Shown here piece after piece: positions 11,892 to 22,438 of a DNA stretch of 64,000 bases. Both the position numbers and the translations under genes were made by a program. Each line of letters opens with the position of its first letter. The stretch's first letter is position 1. The stretch covers positions 4,105,001 to 4,169,000 of the forward strand of contig NC_135566.1 of the NCBI RefSeq assembly GCF_964340395.1. The letters run 5' to 3'. Source of the stretch: Glandiceps talaboti (taxonomy: Eukaryota; Hemichordata; Enteropneusta; Spengelidae). The notes under the pieces were generated by a model that made no database searches, was not told where the DNA came from, and saw only the letters and a program-made list of their open reading frames with translations.

Positions 11892-11942
<51 letters not shown>
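11892..11942. repeat. TG dinucleotide microsatellite
   Basis: About 25 uninterrupted TG units. Confidence 0.95.
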
Positions 11943-11946
<4 letters not shown>

Positions 11947-12308
11947 CCTTATATACATAAATAGCCAATTGTGATATTACATATGGGTTTCTTGAGGAAA
12001 GCAACATTACTGCTCTTTCTTGACTACGATACTCCGTAAAATTATTTGGTAATAAAGATTTCCAAGAACTAATTCACCTCTTCGTTCACATAAAATACAG
12101 ATTCTGGTTGAGAGAGGTGTATTAAAGTGTCTTCCACACTCTATCGCCAAGGAATGATTTGAACAGCGAAATTTTGCTAACTAATAACTAATACCTGTCT
12201 GAATTTGAAAAAGTTGTACACACTGCAAGTAGATCTCTTGTTCCAAGCGCAATTTAAATCTTGAGTGAAAGTAACAAATCAGGCATCATTTAGTAAAACA
12301 ATGTCATT

Positions 12309-12350
12309 TTGTCTGAAATACCGAGGCGCGACTTATCGAGGGTCCACTGT
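12309..12350 (-). mobile_element. Possible pogo/Tigger-type terminal repeat remnant
   Basis: Read on the minus strand the text begins CAGTGGACCCTCGATAAGTC after a TA. This resembles pogo/Tigger (Tc1-mariner group) transposon ends. I see no matching opposite end, so at most it is a fragment. Confidence 0.35.
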
Positions 12351-12400
12351 ATATAAAATTATATAGATATAAAATTTCGATAAATGTTAACACTGGAATA

Positions 12401-13654
12401 TTAATCACATTCAAAGTCAATATTAACATCTCCCAACTTGATGTCCCCAGCACTTTGACAAACCTGGTCAATATCTAAATTAATAATGTCATCTGAAGAC
12501 TGACCATTCGAGATAACTGATAACTTGATGTGATCGAGTATCTTGGATGTCGATTGACTTCTTGTTGCCTTCTGAGGTTGAGGTTTTTTCTGTAACCTTC
12601 GTCGTCTTACGAAGCATAAATTTGAACGGAAATTGTCAGACATGAGTGCGTACACAACAGGATTTATGGCACTATTTGCGAATACAATAGCAATCTGAAC
12701 CCAGGCATAAAGAAAGGGTATTTTGTCCCCGATAGAATCTGACTGTTTAAACGCTAAAACTACAATTATCGGTAGATAAGACACAAAAATGAATGTTATT
12801 AAAAGAAAACATATACGAATCGTTGCCATATCTCGTTTATCCAAAGACTTGCTAACGTCTTTAAAGATTTCCTTAGTAGCATTTCGATGACGTTTTTTGC
12901 AAATGGTGATACCAATATAGACAACAGTTGTGGTAATCTGTGATATGACCATTGAAGCTATTACAACAAGTTCTAGTTGCTTGCTTAATTTATTGCGAAA
13001 AGGAACATCCTCTATAATGCTTTCACAGAAATAAGTGGACATTACTAACCCAAATGAAACACCACTGCCAAAAAGCGTGCTAGCAATTAGTGACACTATA
13101 ATACATTTTTTAATGATTTCTCGACTGAATTTCCCACTCATGCCCATCGCACGTGTTATAGTTAAACTTGTAAGCATACACGCCGATGTTTCCAATGCTA
13201 AATATTGAATGAATCTAAGTATGTGGCATATGGGTGTTGATGTAACGTTATAGATAGTATCGTCAACACTCAATGCATTAGCATGCACCAATACATAGAC
13301 TGCTCTGAAAAGCAATGTTGGAGCTGGAATTATACAGTTTGCAAAGTCAACAACAGCTAACATGACAAGTTGAATGTTGGCAGGTGTTTGTAGCTTCTTC
13401 ACCGTAGCAACAACCCAGCAGACAGTTAAGTTACCAAACACCCCGATGATGATGACGGGCACAATCAGAATGACGACTAGGATACCGCATATCTTCTCAG
13501 TTCCACTCAATTTGTAAAACTTCATCATGTCATCATCCGAGGTGAAATTTAGTCCCAATGCAGCAGACAAATTCATGCCATACAAGACTTCATCATCTGT
13601 ATATGATGTATTCATGATAGACGAATAAAAGTCGTTGTTATATATTGCATTCAT
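12401..13654 (-). CDS. Class A (rhodopsin-type) G-protein-coupled receptor, intronless
   Basis: A single 417-aa frame. An in-frame TGA lies six codons upstream of the first ATG, so the start is here or at Met14. Seven hydrophobic segments are visible. Landmarks: GN at 74-75 (TM1), LAVVD with Asp103 (TM2), Cys143 and Cys210 for the extracellular disulphide, Pro295 in TM6, and NPVVY at 331-335 followed by SDNFRSNL as helix 8. Asn15, Asn28 and Asn36 in the N-terminus are potential N-glycosylation sites. The DRY motif at the end of TM3 is TRA (167-169), and no TM4 tryptophan or TM5 proline is evident. These changes make it a divergent receptor. The ligand cannot be named; a peptide receptor is a guess from general class. 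The Arg-rich cytoplasmic tail (RRRR, 350-353) is followed by an acidic end. It stands alone, with no neighbouring paralogue in the window. Confidence 0.9.
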   Translation of the reverse strand: MNAIYNNDFYSSIMNTSYTDDEVLYGMNLSAALGLNFTSDDDMMKFYKLSGTEKICGILVVILIVPVIIIGVFGNLTVCWVVATVKKLQTPANIQLVMLAVVDFANCIIPAPTLLFRAVYVLVHANALSVDDTIYNVTSTPICHILRFIQYLALETSACMLTSLTITRAMGMSGKFSREIIKKCIIVSLIASTLFGSGVSFGLVMSTYFCESIIEDVPFRNKLSKQLELVVIASMVISQITTTVVYIGITICKKRHRNATKEIFKDVSKSLDKRDMATIRICFLLITFIFVSYLPIIVVLAFKQSDSIGDKIPFLYAWVQIAIVFANSAINPVVYALMSDNFRSNLCFVRRRRLQKKPQPQKATRSQSTSKILDHIKLSVISNGQSSDDIINLDIDQVCQSAGDIKLGDVNIDFECD

Positions 13655-14105
13655 TATGATGAAATGTTCTCACCTCTTGACCAGTTCCTTCATTCGTAAT
13701 GCTAAGCACTATTTGGATATCAGTCAACGACTGTCGATCTTTTCAATCGGCACTTCTTCCACTTCAAGCACTTCCCGAATCGGAAAAACACCTGATATTT
13801 GGTGTTCAAATTGTAATCTTAGCTGGGAAGGAATCCGTCCTTCTTTCAAAATCTTCTTGTCATGATAAACTGTGTACTAAATTCGAACGTGTATCAACCA
13901 CGAAAGAACGTTTTCCTTCCACGAAAGTGAACACTGTTTTCAAGCAATGGTTCTGTGCACCTACCGGAAGGCAAAATTTGATATGTGTAACCTTCAGCTG
14001 ACACGCATGTGGACTAGTGCATGGACTAGACCATTGTGGCATCAGGACTGTATGCCAGCTTTATTGGGGTTATTCATACTATTAAGTATTAGAGCATCAC
14101 GTGAT

Positions 14106-16157
14106 AAATCCAGTACCGTAGCCTGCGGGGGGGGGGGGGGCAAGGGGGGCAATTTTGGAAAAAAGAAAGAAAAAAGCTACTTTTTGAATACATAGCGATG
14201 CTATTAAAATCGTTATTTATGTGACGATTCCTAGCATGCGCGATTTCAATGGAAAGTGACTGTACACAGACTCCTCGCTAATATGTATCTTATATCGCTA
14301 TTGTACAAAAATGTGTCGAGTTAAAAAATTGTAACTTTTTGCTGCAAATTAAAAATGATTTGCGCGGGAAAGTACAAAAGAAGTGCGCACATGCACTGTG
14401 CATTTTCTGCGAGTAACAGTAGTCTTGAAAGTCTCCTTCAATTGAAGATAGCAAGTCGCAATTATAATGTCAGCGAGTGAAACTCAAAAAAAGACCGAAA
14501 AAGTCGTTCAACGTGAGGTCGCCTGCTATGCTGCATGCAGTGACTCCGAAGATGCGCTCGATCTTATTTACATCTTGTTCCTTATATTAAAACATTTCAT
14601 GCTGATAAAACGGCAGATCTCTTTTTGGAATATTTGGTGGCCCTGAAAAACTATTAAACTAGGTACGCACTTTAAGATCCACTATTTGAAGATATTTTTT
14701 TTCAATAATTGTGTTCGACGTTGTCTTTGGTTAAAATGTTGTTTGATATAATTATCTCATTGCACACTGACACTAGCGTTATTCCGCAATTCATTTTGAA
14801 GCGACAATTTGCTATGGAAAGAATATAATGACCCTGAATTTGTGAACAGAGCTGTACCTTCGACATCAAAATCCAAACTTCAATTTCCATTATAATGATA
14901 ATGACAAGGAGAATTCACTGAGTTCACCTTGGGTTCCGACATAAACGAGGCCATAACAGTTTTGGGAGTTGGGTAAAGAAAATGATTATTTTGTTGTGTT
15001 ACTTATTTGAGAAACATCGTCCATTTTTTTACTTTGAATGTGACATCTTTTCGACAACTACTTTGACAGATACGACATTAGGCCAGAAAAAATGAAAAAG
15101 CTGTTCAACCTACCCATATTATTTTTCTGGTGATGGGCAATATATCCTCATGCGGGCTTCGCATTTTTTTTCTTCAAAATTAAGGATATTTCTTTATATT
15201 TTCTGAATAGTACATGTAACAATATACATTTGAGTCTATTCCAAATTATATAATATCTTATACAGTGGTTTACTTGGCTCTGATGTTGCATACAAGCATG
15301 AATTGAGATTAAATATCCAATGTGCACTAAAAAGAATTGAACAAAAGTTTACGACCATCGGGCCACCAAAAGTCTGAAAGTCTTGAAATGTTTTGCTCTT
15401 TATTCGGGATTTTTTGGAATCAAATTAAACTTCTGGAGAAGTCATTTACCATGTGCACATCCGCATAATATCTTTCAGCTTTGCCACAACAAAATACACG
15501 TCCAGATAATATGTAATGCATAGCATAATTGTTTCAATTCTGTCTTTTTATTATGTCTATGGTTTGATATTTTATGCCTTTGACCTTTGGAGTTATCTCC
15601 TTCCAATGCATCATTGTACCATATAATTTTATATCTCCACTGTAGTGTAGGTGACAGAAGGGGTGGCTAAAATAATGCTTGAGTTTCAATTGGCGGGCTT
15701 AACATTTTTTGAGAAGAGAGGGTGAGAGGAACTACACCATTTGTTTAACCGTAAATTGTGTACATTTCCTAACTGTAGCTATGCAGACAAATTGCATGAG
15801 ATAGTATCAAGATGACTGAATAAGTTCTATCTAAACTCGACCTGAAATATTTTGCTATCATTATACAATGTTTATGGTTTGTTTTATCCTTGTCAAGCAT
15901 TGTGAAAAAATGAAATCGATCTGAGGCTACTTACCCAATGTGATGGGTTAGGTTACCTGTTGACGAGCATTTTTTATTTTTTCTGACCTTACATATGATA
16001 TTTAATTGCGTATGCTAAAATATATATTATGTAAATTGCATGCAAATTTATGTAAACTAGCACTTTTCTAAATTTTAAATGCATGATTGCACCAAGACAA
16101 AGTTCTGCCCCCCCCCCCCCCCCCCTGGCAATTTGGTCAGGCTACGGCCCTGAAATC
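14106..16157. mobile_element. Non-autonomous hAT5-like DNA transposon, 2,042 bp, with 5-bp target duplication
   Basis: The element spans 14111-16152. The left end reads CAGTACCGTAGCCTG and the right end, reverse-complemented, CAGGGCCGTAGCCTG: 13 of 15 match. Both ends continue into a poly-G run (G12 on the left; C18 on the plus strand on the right) and into CAATTTTGG/CCAAATTG-like text. Flanking AAATC is repeated at 14106-14110 and 16153-16157, which fits a 5-bp target duplication. CAG..TAGCC ends plus a short target duplication resemble hAT5-type elements. No transposase frame is visible, so it depends on an autonomous relative or is a fossil. Confidence 0.7.
14467..14646 (+). pseudogene. 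59-aa open frame inside the hAT5-like element, possible transposase remnant
   Basis: ATG at 14467 opens MSASETQKKTEKVVQREVAC and continues with a lysine/acid-rich, partly Cys-containing stretch (YAACSDSEDALD) before turning hydrophobic and stopping at 14644-14646. The first 35 residues look protein-like and the rest less so, as if a real frame were cut by an internal deletion. I recognise no domain. Confidence 0.25.
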
Positions 16158-16615
16158 TGTTGTATATTATTTTGAACTGAATAACTAAATTATGTCTTAG
16201 AGGAAACGAAACGGACGAGTTCAAACTAGTCTTATGAATAGAGAATATAGAATTAAAAAAAATGAATACATATTCTGCCATAGACGAAGACAATTCTTTA
16301 CCGAAGTATGATTGTATCCGTTCTAAGCACAACCCCACAGTCATTTGCAATTGTTAGCCAAGATTTCCCACAAGCTGAATTCACACTTGTTTGGCATAAT
16401 TTTTGTGCTGCATATACAGTATATTCAAATTATACTCTTGGTATTCTACCTTCCTGAAGTAAACCTAACCATCACTTGCAATTGGCTGAACTCAAACCAG
16501 ATATTAAGATATAACTTATAAACTATCCGGCGAGTCGATGTAATTTTTTTACATGTATAAAAGATGTCAGGGAAATCCCTACCAATTGTTCTAAATTATC
16601 TTGTGCTTCTTTAAA

Positions 16616-16904
16616 ATGAGTTTTGGGTATTATTTTTGATTTTTAATTTATAAAAGACAATTTTACCATGGCTTCCTACTTGAAAGATCAATGTGAAACA
16701 ACATATGCCAAATCCCTGTTTGTAACTCAATAAATTGCAAAAGGCTGATATATGTGTAGAATGTTTGTTATTGTACATAATTGCAATTTATTGAGTTACA
16801 AACACAGACTTGGCATATGTTATTTTACATTCATTTTTCAATTAGGAAGCCATGATAAAGTTGTTTTATAAATTAAAAATCAAAAATAAATACCCAAAAC
16901 TCAT
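16616..16904. mobile_element. Palindromic MITE (family 5), 289 bp
   Basis: Two arms of about 125 bp (16616-16740 and 16780-16904) are inverted copies with roughly one mismatch in eight bases. The outer end is ATGAGTTTTGGGTATT; inner landmarks are CATGGCTTCCTA and TTTGTAACTCAATAAATTGC. A loop of about 40 bp separates them. Confidence 0.85.
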
Positions 16905-19673
16905 CCATATGGCCACTTTAACTATTGTTACATAATATTACCTGTTACATATATATACATTAATTGTACCTAGTACCTATACTGTACCAGATAATCGTTC
17001 AATGGTCTGTTGAAACTCAATGTACTGAATAAATAGGTTGAATATTTTGATATTGCGATTTATATTTTAAACTTTAACAAGAAACAAAGGAAAGGAACAG
17101 AAAGAGGGAAATGGGGAAAAAACTCAGTTTTAATCCAGTAAAAACTTTTCACATTCTAAATCAACATGGTAGCCGCTTCCTGTGAACTCTAGAAGTGTGT
17201 TTAAATTTTCAAAAAAATAATCATTTATGTAGATAAATGTGGAAGCAAATACTTTAATAATGTTACTGAATGGAAAGACTACTGTGACTTTTGATATTTT
17301 CTCTGATTCATAGGCATAGAATTAATCATAATTTGTTTAAATTTTTTTCATCTAAACTGAGGCCTTCAGAAGTATGCGTGTTAACAGGAATTAAGATTTA
17401 CCTGGAGCTAAAGCACAACATACAAGACAGTTTCAATATTTGAATGTAGCACCAAGTTTTCTTCTGGTCTAAGACATAATTATGTATCACTGCTTTAGGG
17501 ATATGCTATATCCTGACTAAACAGCACAACTGTAACATTCATGTTAAAATTATTGCCTCCAAGTAATAGAAGATAGTGTATAGAGAATCTTTAGATCTTG
17601 TACCATATTGAAAATAATATGGTAATCATCACACTATGCAGTGAATTCAAGGACTAATAATCATGTTGACTTGTGAAAGACGTGACTGTAGATCCTTTGA
17701 CTTTGCCGCAAAATGACAAAGAAAGTCTGAACACATTTTCTTCTACAACTTAGGAGGTAATAATTTTACATGAATTTCATAGTGTGCAGTTTTAAATATA
17801 TCATTAATCATTCATGAAAAATTTATATGTAAATACATACACACTTCTAAAGTACATAATTACAAGTTAAACAAACAAACACTCAGTAGTTCTAGAGAAG
17901 TAGCTATTCAAAGTTTGCACAGTATGAAAAATATAGCCTAAATTCACTTCCCTGAGTTGGATATTTATCTAAAAACAGATGAATTCGGTAAAAACTTTCA
18001 AAAGAGTAAATAGAATTTGGTCACTAAAAGGTCACTTGTTAAAAATTCAATTTAACAGTGTTAACAATTCATAATATTGATTTACAAATATGATATATAT
18101 GATATACAGTATATATGGTAAATATATGACCTGAGGATTCAAAAGCGCGAGTACATTTCAGTGGGTATGTTTCTTTTCTAAAAGTCACCAGTATCTCTAA
18201 CATGACTACTAGTTTGTGTTTTAAAAAATTATAATAAGATTTACAATATATATATAATTCTATAGATGTCAATTTTCTGTCGACAAGACTAAATATCGTT
18301 ATTATTATATTTCTGGATAATCTTAATTTCTTATGAATACATGCCTTAATATTTTCATATATAATTTGATAACACAAAACAGTTGTCAAGCAATTTATAA
18401 TACATTCATATTCACTCTGCATTTCATCATAATCCTAAAAAACATTCTTAGACTTTATTCCCCAAAAGTTTTCTTCATTCAGCCAAGGAAAAATGAGTGA
18501 CCTAAGGGGGCTTTGTCACTACGAGTTGCTAGAAGAGTAGTGACAACCCTTAGGTCATGAGTATTTTCTGGCTGAATGAAGAAAAATATTGGAGAATAAC
18601 ATCATTATACCAGCGTCAGTAATATTAAAGAAAATCGGGGAAAGTAATGACAATTTTGAATGTTTTGGCTCATATTTTGAACACAGCAGAACCAGTGACA
18701 TAGACACACGTTGTCATGACATAGATGCACATTGTCATGACGTAGAATGAACTTGGTTCGTGCATGGTATAACTGTAATTGTCAAGAACACACTGCACAA
18801 ACAAATTCTCCCTGGCAGACTGAGAGAACATGAAAGAGGCAAAAAATATCAACATATTCAAAAACCTGTAAAAAATCTTCTTTCGGCATATATAAGTAGC
18901 CAAGCGCGAAGTCAATACCTATAGTTTCATACTACTTCCTTCAATGTGTGTATTACACAATGACTGCACTTTATCACTCAACTTTTAACTGTTTGTCACT
19001 TTCACTATTGTATTTGTGACTATGTCCGTTTTTGTAGCTTTTCCCCTTTAATCTGAGTATTAGTATTTTTTGCCTGTATTTGGATTCATTTTATCCACTT
19101 TTAACATTTGTATTTATTACTGAGATGTTTGAAGGCCTCAATGGAAAGAACTAAATTACCTTATTACTAAAACACTTATTTTATCGTCTTTATTTTAAAA
19201 CAATATATCCACTTTCATACAAACAGGCTACTATAATTATTTATTTACCATAAATATAATTTCTCTTTATGAAGTAAAGGGTAAGGATATTTTGTGAATT
19301 TACATTTATTTATAAAAACTTGGATGTTACTCAGGATAACATACACTTTCACTTGTCAGTATAGAGGTGGCATTGATCAGAACTTAAGTAACATTCAGTA
19401 ACATGTCACCTCATCAAATACACCTTATTTCCACCTGAATTATGATCCAATAGTGTAATCCCCACATATCGTCTAAGGAGAAAGATATAAGCAAATATTT
19501 ACCTATAATTTTAATACTGTAACTTTTGATTTTTAAAGGTTTATCATACCATGAATGAGACCGATAACTATTCATGTATGTTAAAAATATACTAAAAATT
19601 AAATCTACAGTTCTTCAAAAAATTCACGATCTAATTGCTACTATAGTTATTTTTAAGTAAAGCTTGAGGTATT
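16905..19673. other. No gene seen apart from the MITE at 18453-18601
   Basis: AT-rich intergenic DNA between the GPCR block and the 3' end of the NDH-2 gene. Long minus-strand frames here (18.07-18.42 and 18.67-18.92 kb) have no domain, no splice context and AT-driven composition. NDH-2's 3' untranslated region and polyadenylation site should fall near the right end. Confidence 0.5.
18453..18601. mobile_element. Palindromic MITE family 2, copy 1
   Basis: The arms contain TTCTTCATTCAGCCAAGG and CTGGCTGAATGAAGAA, with TGACCTAAGGG/CCCTTAGGTCA and TTGTCACTAC/GTAGTGACAA inside. A short loop (GAGTTGCTAGAAGA) joins them. Related copies lie at 35697-35902 and 44360-44565. Confidence 0.85.
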
Positions 19674-19872
19674 TGTGGAGTACATGTGAAGTACACCTGG
19701 ACTTCAGATACACTTCAAGTGGATGACATGTGGACAACATGTGAACTACATGTTGACTACACGTGGACTTCATGTGGATGACATTTGAACAACATGTGGA
19801 CCACACATAGACTTCATTCGAACTACAGTTGGGCTACTTGTGGACCACATGTGTACTACATGTGGATGACAT
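19674..19872. repeat. Degenerate 12-bp tandem repeat in the 3' flank of NDH-2
   Basis: About 16 imperfect units of the type ACATGTGGACTA (variants TGGATGACATGT, TGAACTACATGT). The array ends about 14 bp before the NDH-2 stop codon and so probably forms part of its 3' untranslated region. Confidence 0.85.
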
Positions 19873-19885
19873 GATGAAAGGTTCT

Positions 19886-22399
19886 TCAAAATCTTGATGT
19901 ATCTCTTCCCCATAAGAATGTTTTCGTCCAGTCCATTGGTACTTGCATCCTAAGTCTCCAACTGCCAAGACGAGTCAGATAGGCTGATCTCCAGAGGACC
20001 CAGGAATGAAAACCTAATAGCAAACAAGAAAGATAGCATAAAGCAAACATAGTGAGTGATTGAGTGCCACAGCATTGTGTGAATGAGTAAGTAAGTAAGT
20101 GAGTGAGTGAGTGAGTGAGTGAGTGAGTGAGTGAGTGAGTGAGTGAGTGAGTGAATATTTAATAGTATAGAAAGATGGAATGGTGCAATTGGTTTTATAT
20201 TAGTTGTAATTTGCATTTTACTTTCTTTATAGACTTTACTAAATAACATTCCTTGCCCACTGTCCTTTCATTTCCTCTGATTTCTTTATAAAGATGATTG
20301 TTTTATTTGAAGGTAACAAGCACTAAGAGTCATGAGTATTTATGTTCTGTTACATGTGCATGTCCGCTGACTCCAATGAGATAAATTGTCTCCATGGCAA
20401 GGACCTCCACTGAGCAATAAACATGCAAGCAAACAGCAATCCCACATAACTCAAATCATCAAATAATGATAGAGTAATTGTAATATATTAAGTAATCAGG
20501 GGGGAAATGAATGGATATTGGGCAATTCACTTTATGAAGAAAATAAAATGTAAATTACAATTAACACAGATAATAGTCCTCCTTTTACATTTATTCCTAA
20601 ACAGTTCAAATGACAAATTACAAAAAAATGCTTCATAAAGTGCCTCATCCATGATTTTACTGATAATAACTTCTTGAAAAAGCTCCAACTGAGGTCTGAA
20701 AGTAGTTGAAGATTCCAGTCATATTTGTATTCATTTACTACTGTAAAATCATTTAAATAATTAATTATAAGAATTTATTTCATAAGAATGGGGTCACAGC
20801 CCATCATTTGACGAAAAACGAGGATAATACTGTAACTTTTCAAACACAATGATAAAATAACTTTAGAAATCACAAAGATGTCATCGTGTCTTCTCTCTGA
20901 GTAAAAATGCTTTTAATACAAAAATAGACAAATGAAAAAGTGTAAGTTGATTCTGGTCGAAAGTAAGGTTATTACTTTTTCTCGTGCTGGATACTGTATA
21001 AAATAATTTAAAATCATTAAATGACATACTAAAAATCCAAAGTTTACAAAAATGCCTTTATTTCTTGGACTGACATTACCCTTTTATAACACGATAGAAA
21101 AAGGCAACATACCTTGTGCTTTGACTGCAGGAGTGTCTGCCAACCCTTCATATTTGCCGATGTATGCTAACATACCGGTATGTTGATATTTAAAAGGTTC
21201 ATTTGAATTACTGCTCAGTGATTTGGCGAGATACCGTCCTTGTCGCTCAGCAACCTATCAGGGTTAAACATTTGAAATAAGAGAGTTTAACTTTATGGAT
21301 AATTTTTATATTTGTCAAGACAAACAGATTAGGGAAAAAATGATGTCATCACCAGAGGTTTTCCCATAAACCCTTGCAGGAATGATGGCATCACTAGAGG
21401 TTTTCCCATGAACCTTTGCAGGAAATCTCCAAGATGGCTGAACACATGTCAAGTGCAGTAGGGCTTCTTTATAACATTTCAAAGTTGAGTAAGTTACTGA
21501 GGTGGTATTGAATCACACAAAATCATATGTTAGTTGATAACAATAATCATTACAAGTGTAGTAAAGGCAGAAATAAGTCTGAATAGACTTTCCCCTTTAA
21601 GCTGTGAACTATTAAACTGGGAGGTTACCTGAGCAGTGGTTGCCAATGCATTGTTTTCAATATCAGCACAGTCACCAAGTGCATAAACAGAACCATCGGG
21701 TACACCTTGAACTCTGAGATGTCTGTCTGTTAGTAATTGACCTTGGCGATTCTTCGGTAGGTCTAAACTTTTAATGAAGGCCCTGAAACATAACATTGTT
21801 ATTAACATAAATGTAAGAAAGATGGTAAATAAAGCCAAGTATTTTATTGAACATTAACATGATAACATTACTTACAATAAACATCTATCATGCTTTTGAC
21901 GATTGCATTGACTGATTTAACATCACCTTAGCCTCCACATTGACCTTTGACATAACTCTAAAACTACCTTATTGACCCTTCACCTTTACATTCATGCTGA
22001 TATCAGTGGAAATGACACAACAGTAGTAAAGTATTCGTATTGTTTTGATCTGAAATAAATTTTGGAGACCATTGAAAATTAGGAACATAGTGCCAATGGC
22101 ACTGTAACACAACTGACAATAAAAGCCAGGCAATAAAATGTAGCAATGTTAGTTGGCAAACCAGATGATAAAATGTAGCAATGTTAGTAAGATTTTGGGC
22201 AAGTCTAGTCAGATAATAAAATGTAGCAACGTTGGTAAGATTTTTGGCAAGCCAATAATGACAATGTTGCATGAACCAGATGATGTTCTGTTTGAGGTTA
22301 GCTGGCGCACACACACACACACACGCACGCACGCACGCACGCACATGCACACACATGCACACACACATACACACACACATACATACATGCACACACACA

Positions 22400-22438
<39 letters not shown>

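Noticed and set aside
18069-18422. 117-codon minus-strand frame
   Set aside because: AT-rich, no domain, no splice context; likely chance in a gene-poor stretch.
19624-19806. 60-codon Cys/His-rich minus-strand frame suggestive of metal binding
   Set aside because: Translation of the degenerate ACATGTGGACTA tandem repeat.
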